A stretch of DNA of 24,403 nucleotides from Hyphomonas sp. UBA5111 (GTDB taxonomy: Bacteria; Pseudomonadota; Alphaproteobacteria; Caulobacterales; Hyphomonadaceae): positions 26,227 to 50,629 of the forward strand of contig DHZF01000088.1 in assembly GCA_002414505.1 (NCBI GenBank), read 5' to 3'. Shown piece by piece: positions 1 to 8,397 of this stretch (positions within the stretch are counted from its first letter, which is position 1; the number at the start of each line of letters is the position of its first letter). The notes under the pieces are model-generated. The model was not told the DNA's origin. It did not search any database and was given only the letters and a program-made list of their open reading frames with translations. Made by a program: the position numbers and the translations under genes.

Positions 1-938
1 TCAATTGTCGCGATCAGTTTTTGGGCAGCTAACGTGGCCATTAGCTGAACTGGCCGCCGAATTGTTGTTAACGACGGAATGATTTGGGCAGCCAACTCAT
101 GATCGTCAAACCCCGCAACTGATAAGTCTGCAGGAACGGTCAGGCCCAACTCTCTTGCGGCATTGACCACGCCGATCGCCATTTGGTCGTTACTCGCAAA
201 AATTGCCGTCGGTCTCTGAGGTGCGCCCAACAATTCCCGGCCGGCCTTGACGCCCGATTCAAAGGTGTACGCCCCCCGAATCAGCAAATCCGGGTCCACC
301 TCAAGATCATGAGACCGTAAAGCGTCGAGATATCCTTCGCGACGCTCCCACGTGGACTTCAAACCCTTCGGACCGCTGATATAACCAATCCTGCTATGGC
401 CGGAGTTGATGAGATACTCCGTCATCTGCTTCGCCCCACTACGTTCGTCGGAAATGACAAGGCGGTGCGGCTCATCAATCTGGGCGGCTGCCAGGCGCAC
501 ACAGGGAACGCCATTCGCCTCCAGCTCTTCCGCAATGGCGTCCATCTCGGAAATGGGCGGCGGTAGAATAACTCCGTCAATTTGGGCTCGGGACACGAAA
601 TTTATTATCTGATCAACCAGGTTCGGATCCGTCCGGTCGCTGGGGCGAATGACAAGCTCATACCCCTTTTCAATGCAGACGCTGGAAATGCCGCGAATGA
701 CAGATTCCATGAAGAAGGGGTCAGGATTGTCGTAGACCAAACCGATCAGATAGGAGCGGCTAGCAGCAAGCCCGCGAGCTTGCGGGTTAGGCTGGTATCC
801 AAGCTCACTTATGATCCGCTGGACTTTCTCCCGCGAAGATTTCGCGACCACCGGCGACTCGTTCAGCACTCGCGACACCGTACGTTTCGATACGCCAGCA
901 AGTCGCGCCACATCATTTATGGTAACTTTTTCCCGCAT
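1..938 (-). CDS. LacI-family transcriptional regulator (C-terminus cut by window edge)
   Basis: This is a DNA-binding repressor of the LacI/GalR family. The first residues form the family helix-turn-helix, reading TINDVARLAGVSKRTVSRVL. A periplasmic-binding-protein-like sugar-sensing domain follows, with recognisable segments LIGLVYDNPDPFF, DGVILPPP, IGYISGPKG and FASNDQMAIGV. About 312 codons are present with no stop before base 1, against roughly 330-350 for the family, so only the last residues are missing. The ATG at 938 was chosen because AAGGTG lies just upstream and the HTH begins within a few residues. The gene diverges from the TonB-dependent receptor gene, which suggests it controls that gene and the following xylanase/uxaA block in response to a sugar or uronate breakdown product. 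The ligand cannot be read from the sequence. Confidence 0.93.
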   Translation of the reverse strand, partial: MREKVTINDVARLAGVSKRTVSRVLNESPVVAKSSREKVQRIISELGYQPNPQARGLAASRSYLIGLVYDNPDPFFMESVIRGISSVCIEKGYELVIRPSDRTDPNLVDQIINFVSRAQIDGVILPPPISEMDAIAEELEANGVPCVRLAAAQIDEPHRLVISDERSGAKQMTEYLINSGHSRIGYISGPKGLKSTWERREGYLDALRSHDLEVDPDLLIRGAYTFESGVKAGRELLGAPQRPTAIFASNDQMAIGVVNAARELGLTVPADLSVAGFDDHELAAQIIPSLTTIRRPVQLMATLAAQKLIATI

Positions 939-1462
939 TTCACCTTATATTTCATATATGTAAGATAGACGGTTTCTCGTCGAGATATCGCCCCATAATA
1001 GGCTTCGGTATAGGCTTCCATGCGCCTGCTACCAAGCACTTTAGCTGGGGTCGTGGCGCAATCAAAACCCCAATACTGCCGCACATGCGCGCTGATTTCT
1101 GCGACTGCACGAACAATTTGTGCGCTCAACACGAGCTTGCCACTTCTGAACGCAACCCTGAACAATTATCCGCCAAGGCCAAGAACATCCGACCAACCGG
1201 GTTTTCATGGCACGTATTGAGTCGCAGACAAACAGAATGGCGCAAGTTGCGCGTCGCCACAGGCCTCCCGGAATTTTCTCTTCTGCGGACCATTAGTCAG
1301 CGCTTTAGCTGAAGCCAGGACCCCTGAAAATACGGACCGAATATTGACTTTTTATCGAAGCTAATTTTTGCATTTACATTTTACGCCACCGGTGGCACAA
1401 ATGCGCAAAAGAACACTAGGTGCACCAATGCACTGGCTAGAATCAATACCGGGAGGAAACCA
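939..1462. other. Long divergent intergenic control region
   Basis: This is 524 bases between the LacI gene and the receptor gene. The short reading frames here have no ribosome site or family resemblance, so I see no gene. It contains a short direct repeat TAGGCTTC (999-1006 and 1011-1018), an AT-rich part near 1340-1380 with TTGACT at 1344-1349 as a possible but poorly matched -35, and the palindrome at 1385-1396. The receptor's GGGAGG ribosome site is at 1451-1456. The length leaves room for a long leader or further regulator sites. Confidence 0.6.
1385..1396. promoter_or_regulatory. Putative LacI-family operator (12-bp perfect palindrome)
   Basis: GCCACCGGTGGC is a perfect palindrome with the central CG typical of LacI-family operators. 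It lies 66 bases before the receptor start, between the receptor gene and the divergent LacI gene. It is loosely flanked by TTTGCATTT on the left (1367-1375) and AAATGCGCAAA on the right (1400-1410), which resemble each other as inverted arms. Binding by the neighbouring LacI protein is inference. Confidence 0.5.
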
Positions 1463-4400
1463 ATGAAGACTCGATTTTCACCACTATTGCGCTCTGCATC
1501 GACTATCGCCTTGGCGTGCGTCGTTCTCGCTCCGATGCAATCATTCGCCCAAGAAGAGCCCCCCCTTGAGGAAGAAAGCACACTAGAGACTGTCACCGTC
1601 ACGGGGTCGCGTCTGGCCAATCGCGGCTTCGAAGCACCGACGCCGGTCAATGTCATTGGAAGGGAAGAGTACACACTTTCGGGCACAGAAAGCCCGGAGA
1701 ACCTCCTTCTCTATACGCCGCAATTCGGCGGCAACCAGCTTGAAGGTCCGACAGCGAACACGGCCCAAGCCGGTCAGCCACTGGGCACGTCAACGTTGAA
1801 CCTTCGGAACTTCGGCGCGACGCGTAACCTCGTGCTCGTCAACGGCCGCCGCTTCACAATTTCGGGTCCGGCGCTGACAACAGACATTAACACCATCCCA
1901 GCCGCGCTAATTGAGCAGACTGAAGTTGTTACCGGTGGTTCGTCGGCGGTTTATGGCTCGGATGCGATCACTGGTGTCGTCAACTTCATCATGCGTGATG
2001 ATTTCGAAGGTGTGGAACTGAATGCGCAAGTGAGCGCCGACGAGCACACATCGTCTCCCACTTACACGTACGATCTGACGTTCGGCGGTAATCTGGACAA
2101 TGGCCGCGGGAATGTGGTCGCATCCCTCGGGTATCAAGACCGGACCGCCATTGGGATCAAAGAGCGTGGCGGCTGGGCATATCCGTCCCGGGACTCAGGT
2201 TGCGTCACCGCCGATTCGTATAGCGAGACACAGCGGGGCGTGCCACTTTCCGTTCCCTCCGGCCTCTCCTGTGTGGAAGCTGGGGGCCGTATGGGGTGGA
2301 TTCAGGGTGGATCCAGCGCTGTCCCGAATGGCCGCATCGGGAATTTGCCAACGTTTGGGTCCGGTGATGCTGAATGGGATGCCGCGCTCGTCGCGGCCGG
2401 CCTTCAGGACATGACATCGCTCGGCGCCATTTTTGATGATGCGGGAATGAGCGTGCGTCCGTTCAGCGATCCGGCTGACCGGTTCGACTTCGGCGACACC
2501 TCCTACTTGGTCACTCCGCAAAAGCGCTGGATGGGCAATGTTTTCGGTCACTACGACATCAACGACAAAATGACCGGCTATATGGAGCTGCACTACTCCA
2601 ACAATGTCTCGGAAATGCAGATTGCTCCGACGAATATTACGGGAAACCTGCTGGTCGATGTCGACAATCCGTACGTTTCGGAGGATGTGCGCAACCTCTT
2701 CAGACTGCTGGATGAAAGGGAAACTGGCACGACGACAGTGACGCAAGGTCTGGCAACGATGACAACCACACCAAACGACGGCATCGCGGTCATCAACTAC
2801 AATCGGCGGTTCAGCGATCTGCCACCGCGTAACGCACAAGGGGATCACTCGACGTTTAGGACTGCGGTGGGTGTTCGCGGTGACCTCGGGGACTTTTCGG
2901 ACTCGATGTTCCGGGAAATGTCCTACGATGTTTATTATACTTACGCCCGGACTTCAGAGAGCCAGCTTCAGATCGGCTCGGTTTCCAAAAGCGCCGTGCT
3001 TCAAAACCTGCTTTCTGTAAATGGTGCAGACCCTGTTCTAAATCTCTTTGGACAGAACATCTCCGAAGCGGGTGCCGACGCGATCCTGATTTCCTCGAAC
3101 TCAAAGATCGTGGCTGAGCAGGAAGGCATGGCAGCGGCCATTACCGGCGTCGCTTTTGACATGCCCGCCGGCCCGGTCGATTTTGCCCTCGGCACCGAAT
3201 GGCGCAGCTCAGAATCCTCATATGTCCCCGACCGCTTCCTGAGCTCCGGTGACGTATCGGGGTGGAACTCCGCCAATCCAACTTCGGGCTCAAGCTCAGT
3301 GGCAGAAGTCTTCGGCGAAATTCGCGCACCTATCGTTGCCGATGCGCCTGGCTTCGAACGTTTGAGCGTGAATGGCGCTTTCCGCTACTCGGACTATGAT
3401 CTGGAAGGCGTCGGCGGCGTCTGGACCTATTCGACCGGCGCAGAATGGGCACCGACTACAGACCTGACACTCCGGGGCCAGTTCCAGCATGCGATCCGTG
3501 CACCAAATGTCGGCGAATTGTTTGGAGGGCGCGGTTCGGACGGCCCGATCGCACAAGACCCTTGCTCCTCCATGCAGCCAGTCGATCAGCAAACGGCAGC
3601 CGTACGCGACATTTGTATTGCGACCGGCGTCCCTGCTGGCTCGGTGTTTGACGTAACCGTACAGCCGTCGCCATTTGTACAACAGATCCGTGGCGGCAAT
3701 CCGGATCTCGATACCGAGAAGTCAGATACGACGACCTTAGGTCTCGTTTATCAGCCGAGCTGGATCGATGGCCTCGGCATAAGTGTCGACTACTTCTCGA
3801 TCGAGCTGGAAGACGCGATCGCCACGCTTGGTGGCGGTGGGGTCCAGAACGTTCTCGACCTCTGCTACAATGTTCTTCAGGATGCTAGCAGCGTCTACTG
3901 TCAGGCCATCAACCGTGACCCGACAACTGGCGAAATCTCCGGGCCCGATTACGTTCTGACAACTTATGCCAATATTGGGGGCCTGAAGACGTCGGGCGTC
4001 GATTTCGAAGCCCAATACTCCTTCCAGACGGATTGGGGGCTGTTCGGCCCCAGTGACTGGCGGTTCGGAACCAACTGGACCTACACAGATGAATTTACCA
4101 TCACGCCGATCCAGGAACTCCCGGACATCACCAATGAGTGTGTGGGCGCTTGGGGCGGCACGTGCGGTCAGCCGATTCCAGAACTCAAAGGCGTAACACG
4201 CCTTACCTGGAACACCGGTCCGGCAACGATGTCGCTGGCGGCTCGCTATATTGGCGAAGTCACGACCGACAGGATCATTGTCCCACAGCGCAAAGGCGAG
4301 AGCCATCCTGACTATGCGGATATCAGCAACCCAACGATCGACAGGACGGTTTATTTTGACCTTTCAGGAAGCTACCAGCTGCTGGAGGGCACCCGCCTGA

Positions 4401-4510
4401 CTGCCGGTGTACGTAACCTCATGGACGAGGATCCAGAGATCGGCGCTCCGGTCCAGACGTATGATCCGCTGGGGCGTTCATTCTTCCTAAGTGTTAACAC
4501 CAAGTTCTAG
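1463..4510 (+). CDS. TonB-dependent outer-membrane receptor, probable oligosaccharide importer
   Basis: The product has 1015 residues. A Sec signal peptide is followed by likely cleavage after SFA (about residue 29). A TonB-box-like LETVTVTGSR sits at about 41-50. A plug domain (about 55-180) contains NLVLVNGRRF and VVTGGSSAVYGSDAITGVVNFIMR-type motifs, here split as two recognisable pieces. A long beta-barrel follows, ending in the terminal aromatic strand FFLSVNTKF with a final Phe, as needed for outer-membrane assembly. The start is set by GGGAGG six bases upstream. These receptors use TonB/ExbBD energy to import ligands too large for porins. Placement beside xylanase, altronate dehydratase and pectinases points to a plant-polysaccharide oligosaccharide, but the exact substrate is not visible. 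A strong terminator follows, so it may be transcribed alone. Confidence 0.96.
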   Translation: MKTRFSPLLRSASTIALACVVLAPMQSFAQEEPPLEEESTLETVTVTGSRLANRGFEAPTPVNVIGREEYTLSGTESPENLLLYTPQFGGNQLEGPTANTAQAGQPLGTSTLNLRNFGATRNLVLVNGRRFTISGPALTTDINTIPAALIEQTEVVTGGSSAVYGSDAITGVVNFIMRDDFEGVELNAQVSADEHTSSPTYTYDLTFGGNLDNGRGNVVASLGYQDRTAIGIKERGGWAYPSRDSGCVTADSYSETQRGVPLSVPSGLSCVEAGGRMGWIQGGSSAVPNGRIGNLPTFGSGDAEWDAALVAAGLQDMTSLGAIFDDAGMSVRPFSDPADRFDFGDTSYLVTPQKRWMGNVFGHYDINDKMTGYMELHYSNNVSEMQIAPTNITGNLLVDVDNPYVSEDVRNLFRLLDERETGTTTVTQGLATMTTTPNDGIAVINYNRRFSDLPPRNAQGDHSTFRTAVGVRGDLGDFSDSMFREMSYDVYYTYARTSESQLQIGSVSKSAVLQNLLSVNGADPVLNLFGQNISEAGADAILISSNSKIVAEQEGMAAAITGVAFDMPAGPVDFALGTEWRSSESSYVPDRFLSSGDVSGWNSANPTSGSSSVAEVFGEIRAPIVADAPGFERLSVNGAFRYSDYDLEGVGGVWTYSTGAEWAPTTDLTLRGQFQHAIRAPNVGELFGGRGSDGPIAQDPCSSMQPVDQQTAAVRDICIATGVPAGSVFDVTVQPSPFVQQIRGGNPDLDTEKSDTTTLGLVYQPSWIDGLGISVDYFSIELEDAIATLGGGGVQNVLDLCYNVLQDASSVYCQAINRDPTTGEISGPDYVLTTYANIGGLKTSGVDFEAQYSFQTDWGLFGPSDWRFGTNWTYTDEFTITPIQELPDITNECVGAWGGTCGQPIPELKGVTRLTWNTGPATMSLAARYIGEVTTDRIIVPQRKGESHPDYADISNPTIDRTVYFDLSGSYQLLEGTRLTAGVRNLMDEDPEIGAPVQTYDPLGRSFFLSVNTKF

Positions 4511-4536
4511 GAGCCTCCCCCTGGTCCTGGTGCGAA

Positions 4537-4564
4537 AGGGTGCGGCCGGAAACGGCCGCACCCT
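4537..4564 (+). terminator. Terminator hairpin after the TonB-dependent receptor
   Basis: A perfect 12-bp GC-rich stem, AGGGTGCGGCCG paired with CGGCCGCACCCT, closes on a GAAA tetraloop 26 bases after the receptor stop. The following ATTTGC is only a weak U-tract, but stem length and position fit an intrinsic terminator or a transcript-stabilising 3' end. Confidence 0.8.
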
Positions 4565-4696
4565 ATTTGCAAAACTGATGTGCGGGTGTGCGAATTTAAA
4601 AATCCCACCCCACTGATCGCACCTACAGAGACAAAATAAATCCCGATCCACACCATGAAGTAATCTCCCAAATATTACGTATACTCAGGAGGAAGC

Positions 4697-5827
4697 ATGA
4701 CCTATCTCTCACGCCGTCAAACCCTCGCTCTCATGGGAGGCGCGGCCATCTCCCCAGCGATGGGCGGATGTGCGCAGATCTCCCCAAGCACCCGCGCTGT
4801 TGAAACTGCTTCGGCACCTTCCCTGGGCGAACTGGCAGCGGAAAAGGGGCTGCGCTTTGGGTCGGAGATCAATTACACCCAGCTAAGCGATCGGCCCTAT
4901 ATCGATATTTTCACCCGCGAATGCTCCGTCATGGTGCCTGGCAATGAACTCAAGATGTACACCATCGAAGATGAGCCGGGCGTGTGGAACTTCGAGCCGG
5001 GCGACACTCTCGCCGCCTTCTCGCAAAGCAATGGCATTGGCATGCGCGGCCACACCCTTTTATGGAACTATCCCCGCTGGCTGCCGGACTGGGTCAATGC
5101 CCAGGAATTCGAGAGTTCCGACGAAGCCGCGCAGTTCCTGACAGACTATATCAGCCGGGTCGCCTCCCATTATTCGCCTCATGTCTATTCCTGGGACGTC
5201 ATTAATGAGAGCTTCAATGACACAACCGGAGAGTTACGGGAATCGGTCTTCAGCAACGCCATGGGCTGGGACGTCATTGACCATTGCTTCCACGTCGCCA
5301 AGGCCAGTGCCCCAAATGCGAAACTCATCTACAATGACTATATGTCCTGGGAGGACAAGAGCGCCAATCACCGCGCCGGGGTCCTGAAACTGCTTGAGCG
5401 CCTGCTGAAGAACAATGTACCCATCGACGGGCTTGGCGTGCAGGCCCATATTATGCTCGACCCGGAAATACCATTTACGAGTCAAAAGCAAATCGCCTGG
5501 AGCAATTACCTTAAGGAGATTTCAGACATGGGACTGGATCTCCTGTTCACTGAGTTCGATGTCAATGACAGGCTTTATGACGCCGACGACGCGACAAGGG
5601 ATGCGGAGATAGCCGCATATGGAAAGGACTATATGGACATCGCCTTCGCCAACAGGAGCACGACCGATTTTCTGCTCTGGGGCATGGCGGATCAGTATAG
5701 CTGGCTGCAGAATTTCCGAAAGGAAGGACAGCCCCCAGCCCGCGCCCTGCCCTATGACGTGAATTACAATCCGAAGCCGTTGCGCGAAGCAATAGCGGCT
5801 TGCCTCAAGGGGGCTCCGGCACGATAG
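4697..5827 (+). CDS. GH10 endo-1,4-beta-xylanase, Tat-type lipoprotein
   Basis: This is a 376-residue retaining endo-xylanase of glycoside hydrolase family 10. The acid/base Glu is in WDVINES (about E171) and the nucleophile Glu in LLFTEFDV (about E286). Other family landmarks are GNELKM, GHTLLWNYPRWLP, YNDYMSWED, GVQAHI and LLWGMAD. The N-terminus has twin arginines (SRRQTLALMGG) and a lipobox-like MGGC with Cys at 25, suggesting Tat export and membrane anchoring. AGGAGGA lies four bases before the ATG. It follows the receptor terminator and precedes uxaA by 28 bases, so the two are probably one transcript. It is expected to cut xylan or xylo-oligosaccharides in the periplasm or at a membrane face. 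The linkage of a xylanase to a galacturonate enzyme is unusual but compatible with mixed plant cell-wall use. Confidence 0.93.
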   Translation: MTYLSRRQTLALMGGAAISPAMGGCAQISPSTRAVETASAPSLGELAAEKGLRFGSEINYTQLSDRPYIDIFTRECSVMVPGNELKMYTIEDEPGVWNFEPGDTLAAFSQSNGIGMRGHTLLWNYPRWLPDWVNAQEFESSDEAAQFLTDYISRVASHYSPHVYSWDVINESFNDTTGELRESVFSNAMGWDVIDHCFHVAKASAPNAKLIYNDYMSWEDKSANHRAGVLKLLERLLKNNVPIDGLGVQAHIMLDPEIPFTSQKQIAWSNYLKEISDMGLDLLFTEFDVNDRLYDADDATRDAEIAAYGKDYMDIAFANRSTTDFLLWGMADQYSWLQNFRKEGQPPARALPYDVNYNPKPLREAIAACLKGAPAR

Positions 5828-5855
5828 ACCGGGTCCGAGTAACAGAAAAGAATAG

Positions 5856-7367
5856 ATGGCACATACTTCCCCTTCGCTCATTATCATCCACCCCGATGAC
5901 ACCGTGGCCGTAGCGATCGAGGAGATTGCCGCGGGTGAATGCGTTACCGCTGGTGATCTCAACCTCACGACACGCTCGACCATCCCGAAGGGTCACAAGG
6001 TGGCGTTGAGAGACCATCAGACGAGCGACAGCGTAATAAAGTATGGCCATCCCATCGGCCGGATTACCGAGCCGGTGAAAACCGGCGGGCATGTGCACAG
6101 CCACAATATGGCGACCGCTCTCGGCTCGGGTGAAAGCTACCAGTATAATCCGGCAGTGAAAGAACCTCCACGCGCCGTACCAGCCGAAACGTTTCAGGGG
6201 TACGCTCGCCCTTGGGGCGAGACGGGCACTCGGAACGAAATATGGGTCCTGAACACCGTCGGCTGCGTGAACCGGGCAGCGATGGCCGTCGCAAAAGCAG
6301 GCAACGAGATCATCGCCGAGCGTGGCCTGCACAATGTCGATGGCGTGCATGCGTTTTCCCACCCCTTCGGGTGCTCACAACTTGGCGAGGATCTGGACCA
6401 GACGCGGGATATCCTGCGCGCATTGGCGATGCACCCGAATGCGGGTGGTGTGGTCATCATGGGGCTTGGTTGCGAGAACAACAGGCTGGACCAGCTGCTT
6501 GAGGGTATTCCGCCGGCGCGCCGGACACGAATTGTCTCCTTCAACGCACAGGAGGTTTCCGACGAGGAGGAGAGCGGACGCGAAGCCATTGAGGCCCTTC
6601 TTGAGGTCATGAAGGATGATCGACGAACTCCATGTGCCGCCTCGGCGCTGAGACTGGGCATGAAATGCGGAGGATCGGACGCCTTCAGCGGCGTCAGCGC
6701 CAATCCAATTGTCGGTCGCATGACGGACTATCTTACTGATCGCGGCGGCATGGTCTTTCTAACCGAAGTCCCGGAGATGTTCGGCGCCGAGCAGCAATTG
6801 ATGAACCGCGCTGTAAATCAGAATGTGTACGGCCGCATCGTGAGCATGATCGAAGAATTCAAGAATTACTTTATCAGCCACGGCCAGCCGATCTACGAAA
6901 ACCCTTCTCCCGGCAACAAGGATGGCGGCCTTACCACGCTTGAGGAGAAGTCCCTTGGCGCTGTGCAAAAAGGCGGCAAGGCCCAGGTCACCGATGTGCT
7001 CGGCTATGCCGAAAAGGGAGCCCGCAGCGGCCTCAACCTCATCAATGCGCCAGGTAATGACGCGGTTTCGTCAACAGCCTTGACCGCCGCCGGCGCGACA
7101 ATCCTCTTGTTCACCACAGGACGGGGCACGCCCCTTGGCTTTCCTGTCCCCACACTGAAAATCTCCTCCAACAGTGGACTTGCAGCGCGCAAGCCGGGAT
7201 GGATTGATTTCAATGCTGGGGCATTGGTTGATGGCGAGAGAGAGATGGAAGCCCTTGCGGCGGATCTCTGGGCAACGATCCTGCGTGTCGCCTCAGGCGA
7301 GTTGACGCGTAATGAAGAGAATGACTATCGGGAAATCGCAATATGGAAAAGGGGCGTCACGCTTTAG
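5856..7367 (+). CDS. uxaA: Altronate dehydratase (UxaA family)
   Basis: The 503-residue product is close to the full length of E. coli UxaA (about 495) and is recognisable along its whole length. It has an N-terminal SAF-type domain (about 1-95, with VIKYGHPIGRI and HVHSHNMAT). The catalytic part contains TVGCVNRAAM, FSHPFGCSQLG, VVIMGLGCENN, KCGGSDAFSG, TEVPEMFGAE, YENPSPGNKDGG and a C-terminal FRE-like NDYREIAIWKRGVTL. UxaA converts D-altronate to 2-keto-3-deoxygluconate, in the cytoplasm, in the galacturonate branch of pectin catabolism. Partner genes for uronate isomerase (uxaC) and tagaturonate reductase (uxaB) are not in this window. It probably shares a transcript with the xylanase; the ribosome site is weak (AGAAAAG). 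A hairpin overlapping its stop codon ends the unit. Confidence 0.95.
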   Translation: MAHTSPSLIIIHPDDTVAVAIEEIAAGECVTAGDLNLTTRSTIPKGHKVALRDHQTSDSVIKYGHPIGRITEPVKTGGHVHSHNMATALGSGESYQYNPAVKEPPRAVPAETFQGYARPWGETGTRNEIWVLNTVGCVNRAAMAVAKAGNEIIAERGLHNVDGVHAFSHPFGCSQLGEDLDQTRDILRALAMHPNAGGVVIMGLGCENNRLDQLLEGIPPARRTRIVSFNAQEVSDEEESGREAIEALLEVMKDDRRTPCAASALRLGMKCGGSDAFSGVSANPIVGRMTDYLTDRGGMVFLTEVPEMFGAEQQLMNRAVNQNVYGRIVSMIEEFKNYFISHGQPIYENPSPGNKDGGLTTLEEKSLGAVQKGGKAQVTDVLGYAEKGARSGLNLINAPGNDAVSSTALTAAGATILLFTTGRGTPLGFPVPTLKISSNSGLAARKPGWIDFNAGALVDGEREMEALAADLWATILRVASGELTRNEENDYREIAIWKRGVTL

Positions 7368-7378
7368 GCTGACGCCCC
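7351..7378. terminator. Bidirectional terminator between uxaA and the GH43-like gene
   Basis: GGGGCGTCA (7351-7359) pairs perfectly with TGACGCCCC (7370-7378) around a 10-base loop that holds the uxaA stop codon. On the plus strand it is followed by CATCTTTCC. On the minus strand it is followed by a TTTTCC run. It therefore suits both converging transcripts. Confidence 0.75.
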
Positions 7379-7400
7379 CATCTTTCCAAAGTGACGCGCC

Positions 7401-8366
7401 CTAGTCGACCGCCTTCAGCTTTTCCAGCTCGGCACGGCTGATCTTCAATACGGTGCCGTGACGCGTGCCTTCCGGGAAGGTCAGTTGATCGCTGATGTTT
7501 TCCCAATGGATAAGGTCATCGGAGCGCGCACCCATCATCCGGTGCTCCATATACGCATCATAATAGACGTAGAACTCATCGCCTATTTTTGTGGCGGTAG
7601 GTCCTTCCACCCACACACCCTCCGGCGAGAAAGGCGGGGATGCCGGACCCCACGGGCCTTCCGGATTGGCGGCAATGGAGATGCGGATATTCTTTTCCGG
7701 TTCGGGGCGCTTTGTCTCGTCCTTGAGGAACATGATGTACCTCTCCCCGTCTTTCAGAATCGACCCATCGATCGAAACGAAGCCGCCATCATAAAAAAGT
7801 GCCGTGTCCGTATAAGTCTTGAAATCCTTGGTCTTGACGTAATAAACGCGGTGATTGATGCCCTTGTTTATGGTCGAACGGATATCGCCGCGGTCAGCCG
7901 TTTCGGGAAATTTTCCGGGAACAGCGGAAGACCAGAAGATAATATACTCTCCGGTGTCTTCACTATAAAATATCTCCGGTGCCCAGCTGTTCATGACTTC
8001 TGGCTCATGCGCCATGACCGGCAGCATTTTCTGCTCGGTCCAGTGAATAAGGTCATCGGAGTGCGCGATACCGATATTGTTCTCCCACCAGCCGGTCGTC
8101 CAGACCATATGATAACGACCGTCCGGCCCCTGGATGATGCAGGGATCGCGCATCAGCTTGTTACCCACCTTCGGCGTGAGGAAGGATTTGTTGTCCCTAA
8201 GACCCTTCCAAGTCAGCCCGTCCTCACTATAGGCAAAATGCAGGCCGGTCTCCCCGTCATTCCTGAACGAGGAGAACAGCAGCACCTGGTCTTGCGGCAA
8301 TGTCTGGGCACAGGCGCTGCCTGATATGCCGGCCACCATTGCCATGGACAATAACAGTTTCCTCAA
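7401..8366 (-). CDS. GH43-like five-bladed beta-propeller glycoside hydrolase, secreted
   Basis: A TTG start at 8366 is preferred. It is preceded by GAGGAGAG and gives a clean Sec signal peptide, MRKLLLSMAMVAGISGSACA, cleaved before Gln21. An upstream ATG at 8444 would overlap the previous gene and spoil the signal. The 321-residue product shows repeated blade motifs (AYSEDGLTWKG, AHSDDLIHWTEQ, ARSDDLIHWEN). It also has candidate GH43 catalytic acids: Asp in MRDP (about D74), Asp in SIDGS (about D200) and Glu in VEGPT (about E254). Related enzymes remove arabinose or xylose side groups or galactose units. It lies 31 bases after the six-hairpin glycosidase gene and is probably co-transcribed with it. 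The family could also be a GH117- or GH32-like relative; the linkage is unknown. Confidence 0.83.
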   Translation of the reverse strand: MRKLLLSMAMVAGISGSACAQTLPQDQVLLFSSFRNDGETGLHFAYSEDGLTWKGLRDNKSFLTPKVGNKLMRDPCIIQGPDGRYHMVWTTGWWENNIGIAHSDDLIHWTEQKMLPVMAHEPEVMNSWAPEIFYSEDTGEYIIFWSSAVPGKFPETADRGDIRSTINKGINHRVYYVKTKDFKTYTDTALFYDGGFVSIDGSILKDGERYIMFLKDETKRPEPEKNIRISIAANPEGPWGPASPPFSPEGVWVEGPTATKIGDEFYVYYDAYMEHRMMGARSDDLIHWENISDQLTFPEGTRHGTVLKISRAELEKLKAVD

Positions 8367-8397
8367 TGTCTCTCTCCTCTTTGATAATCTTCTGCCA

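Noticed and set aside
7458..8324. 288-codon plus-strand frame opposite the GH43-like gene
   Set aside because: It is a shadow of the glycosidase gene, with no ribosome site or domain.
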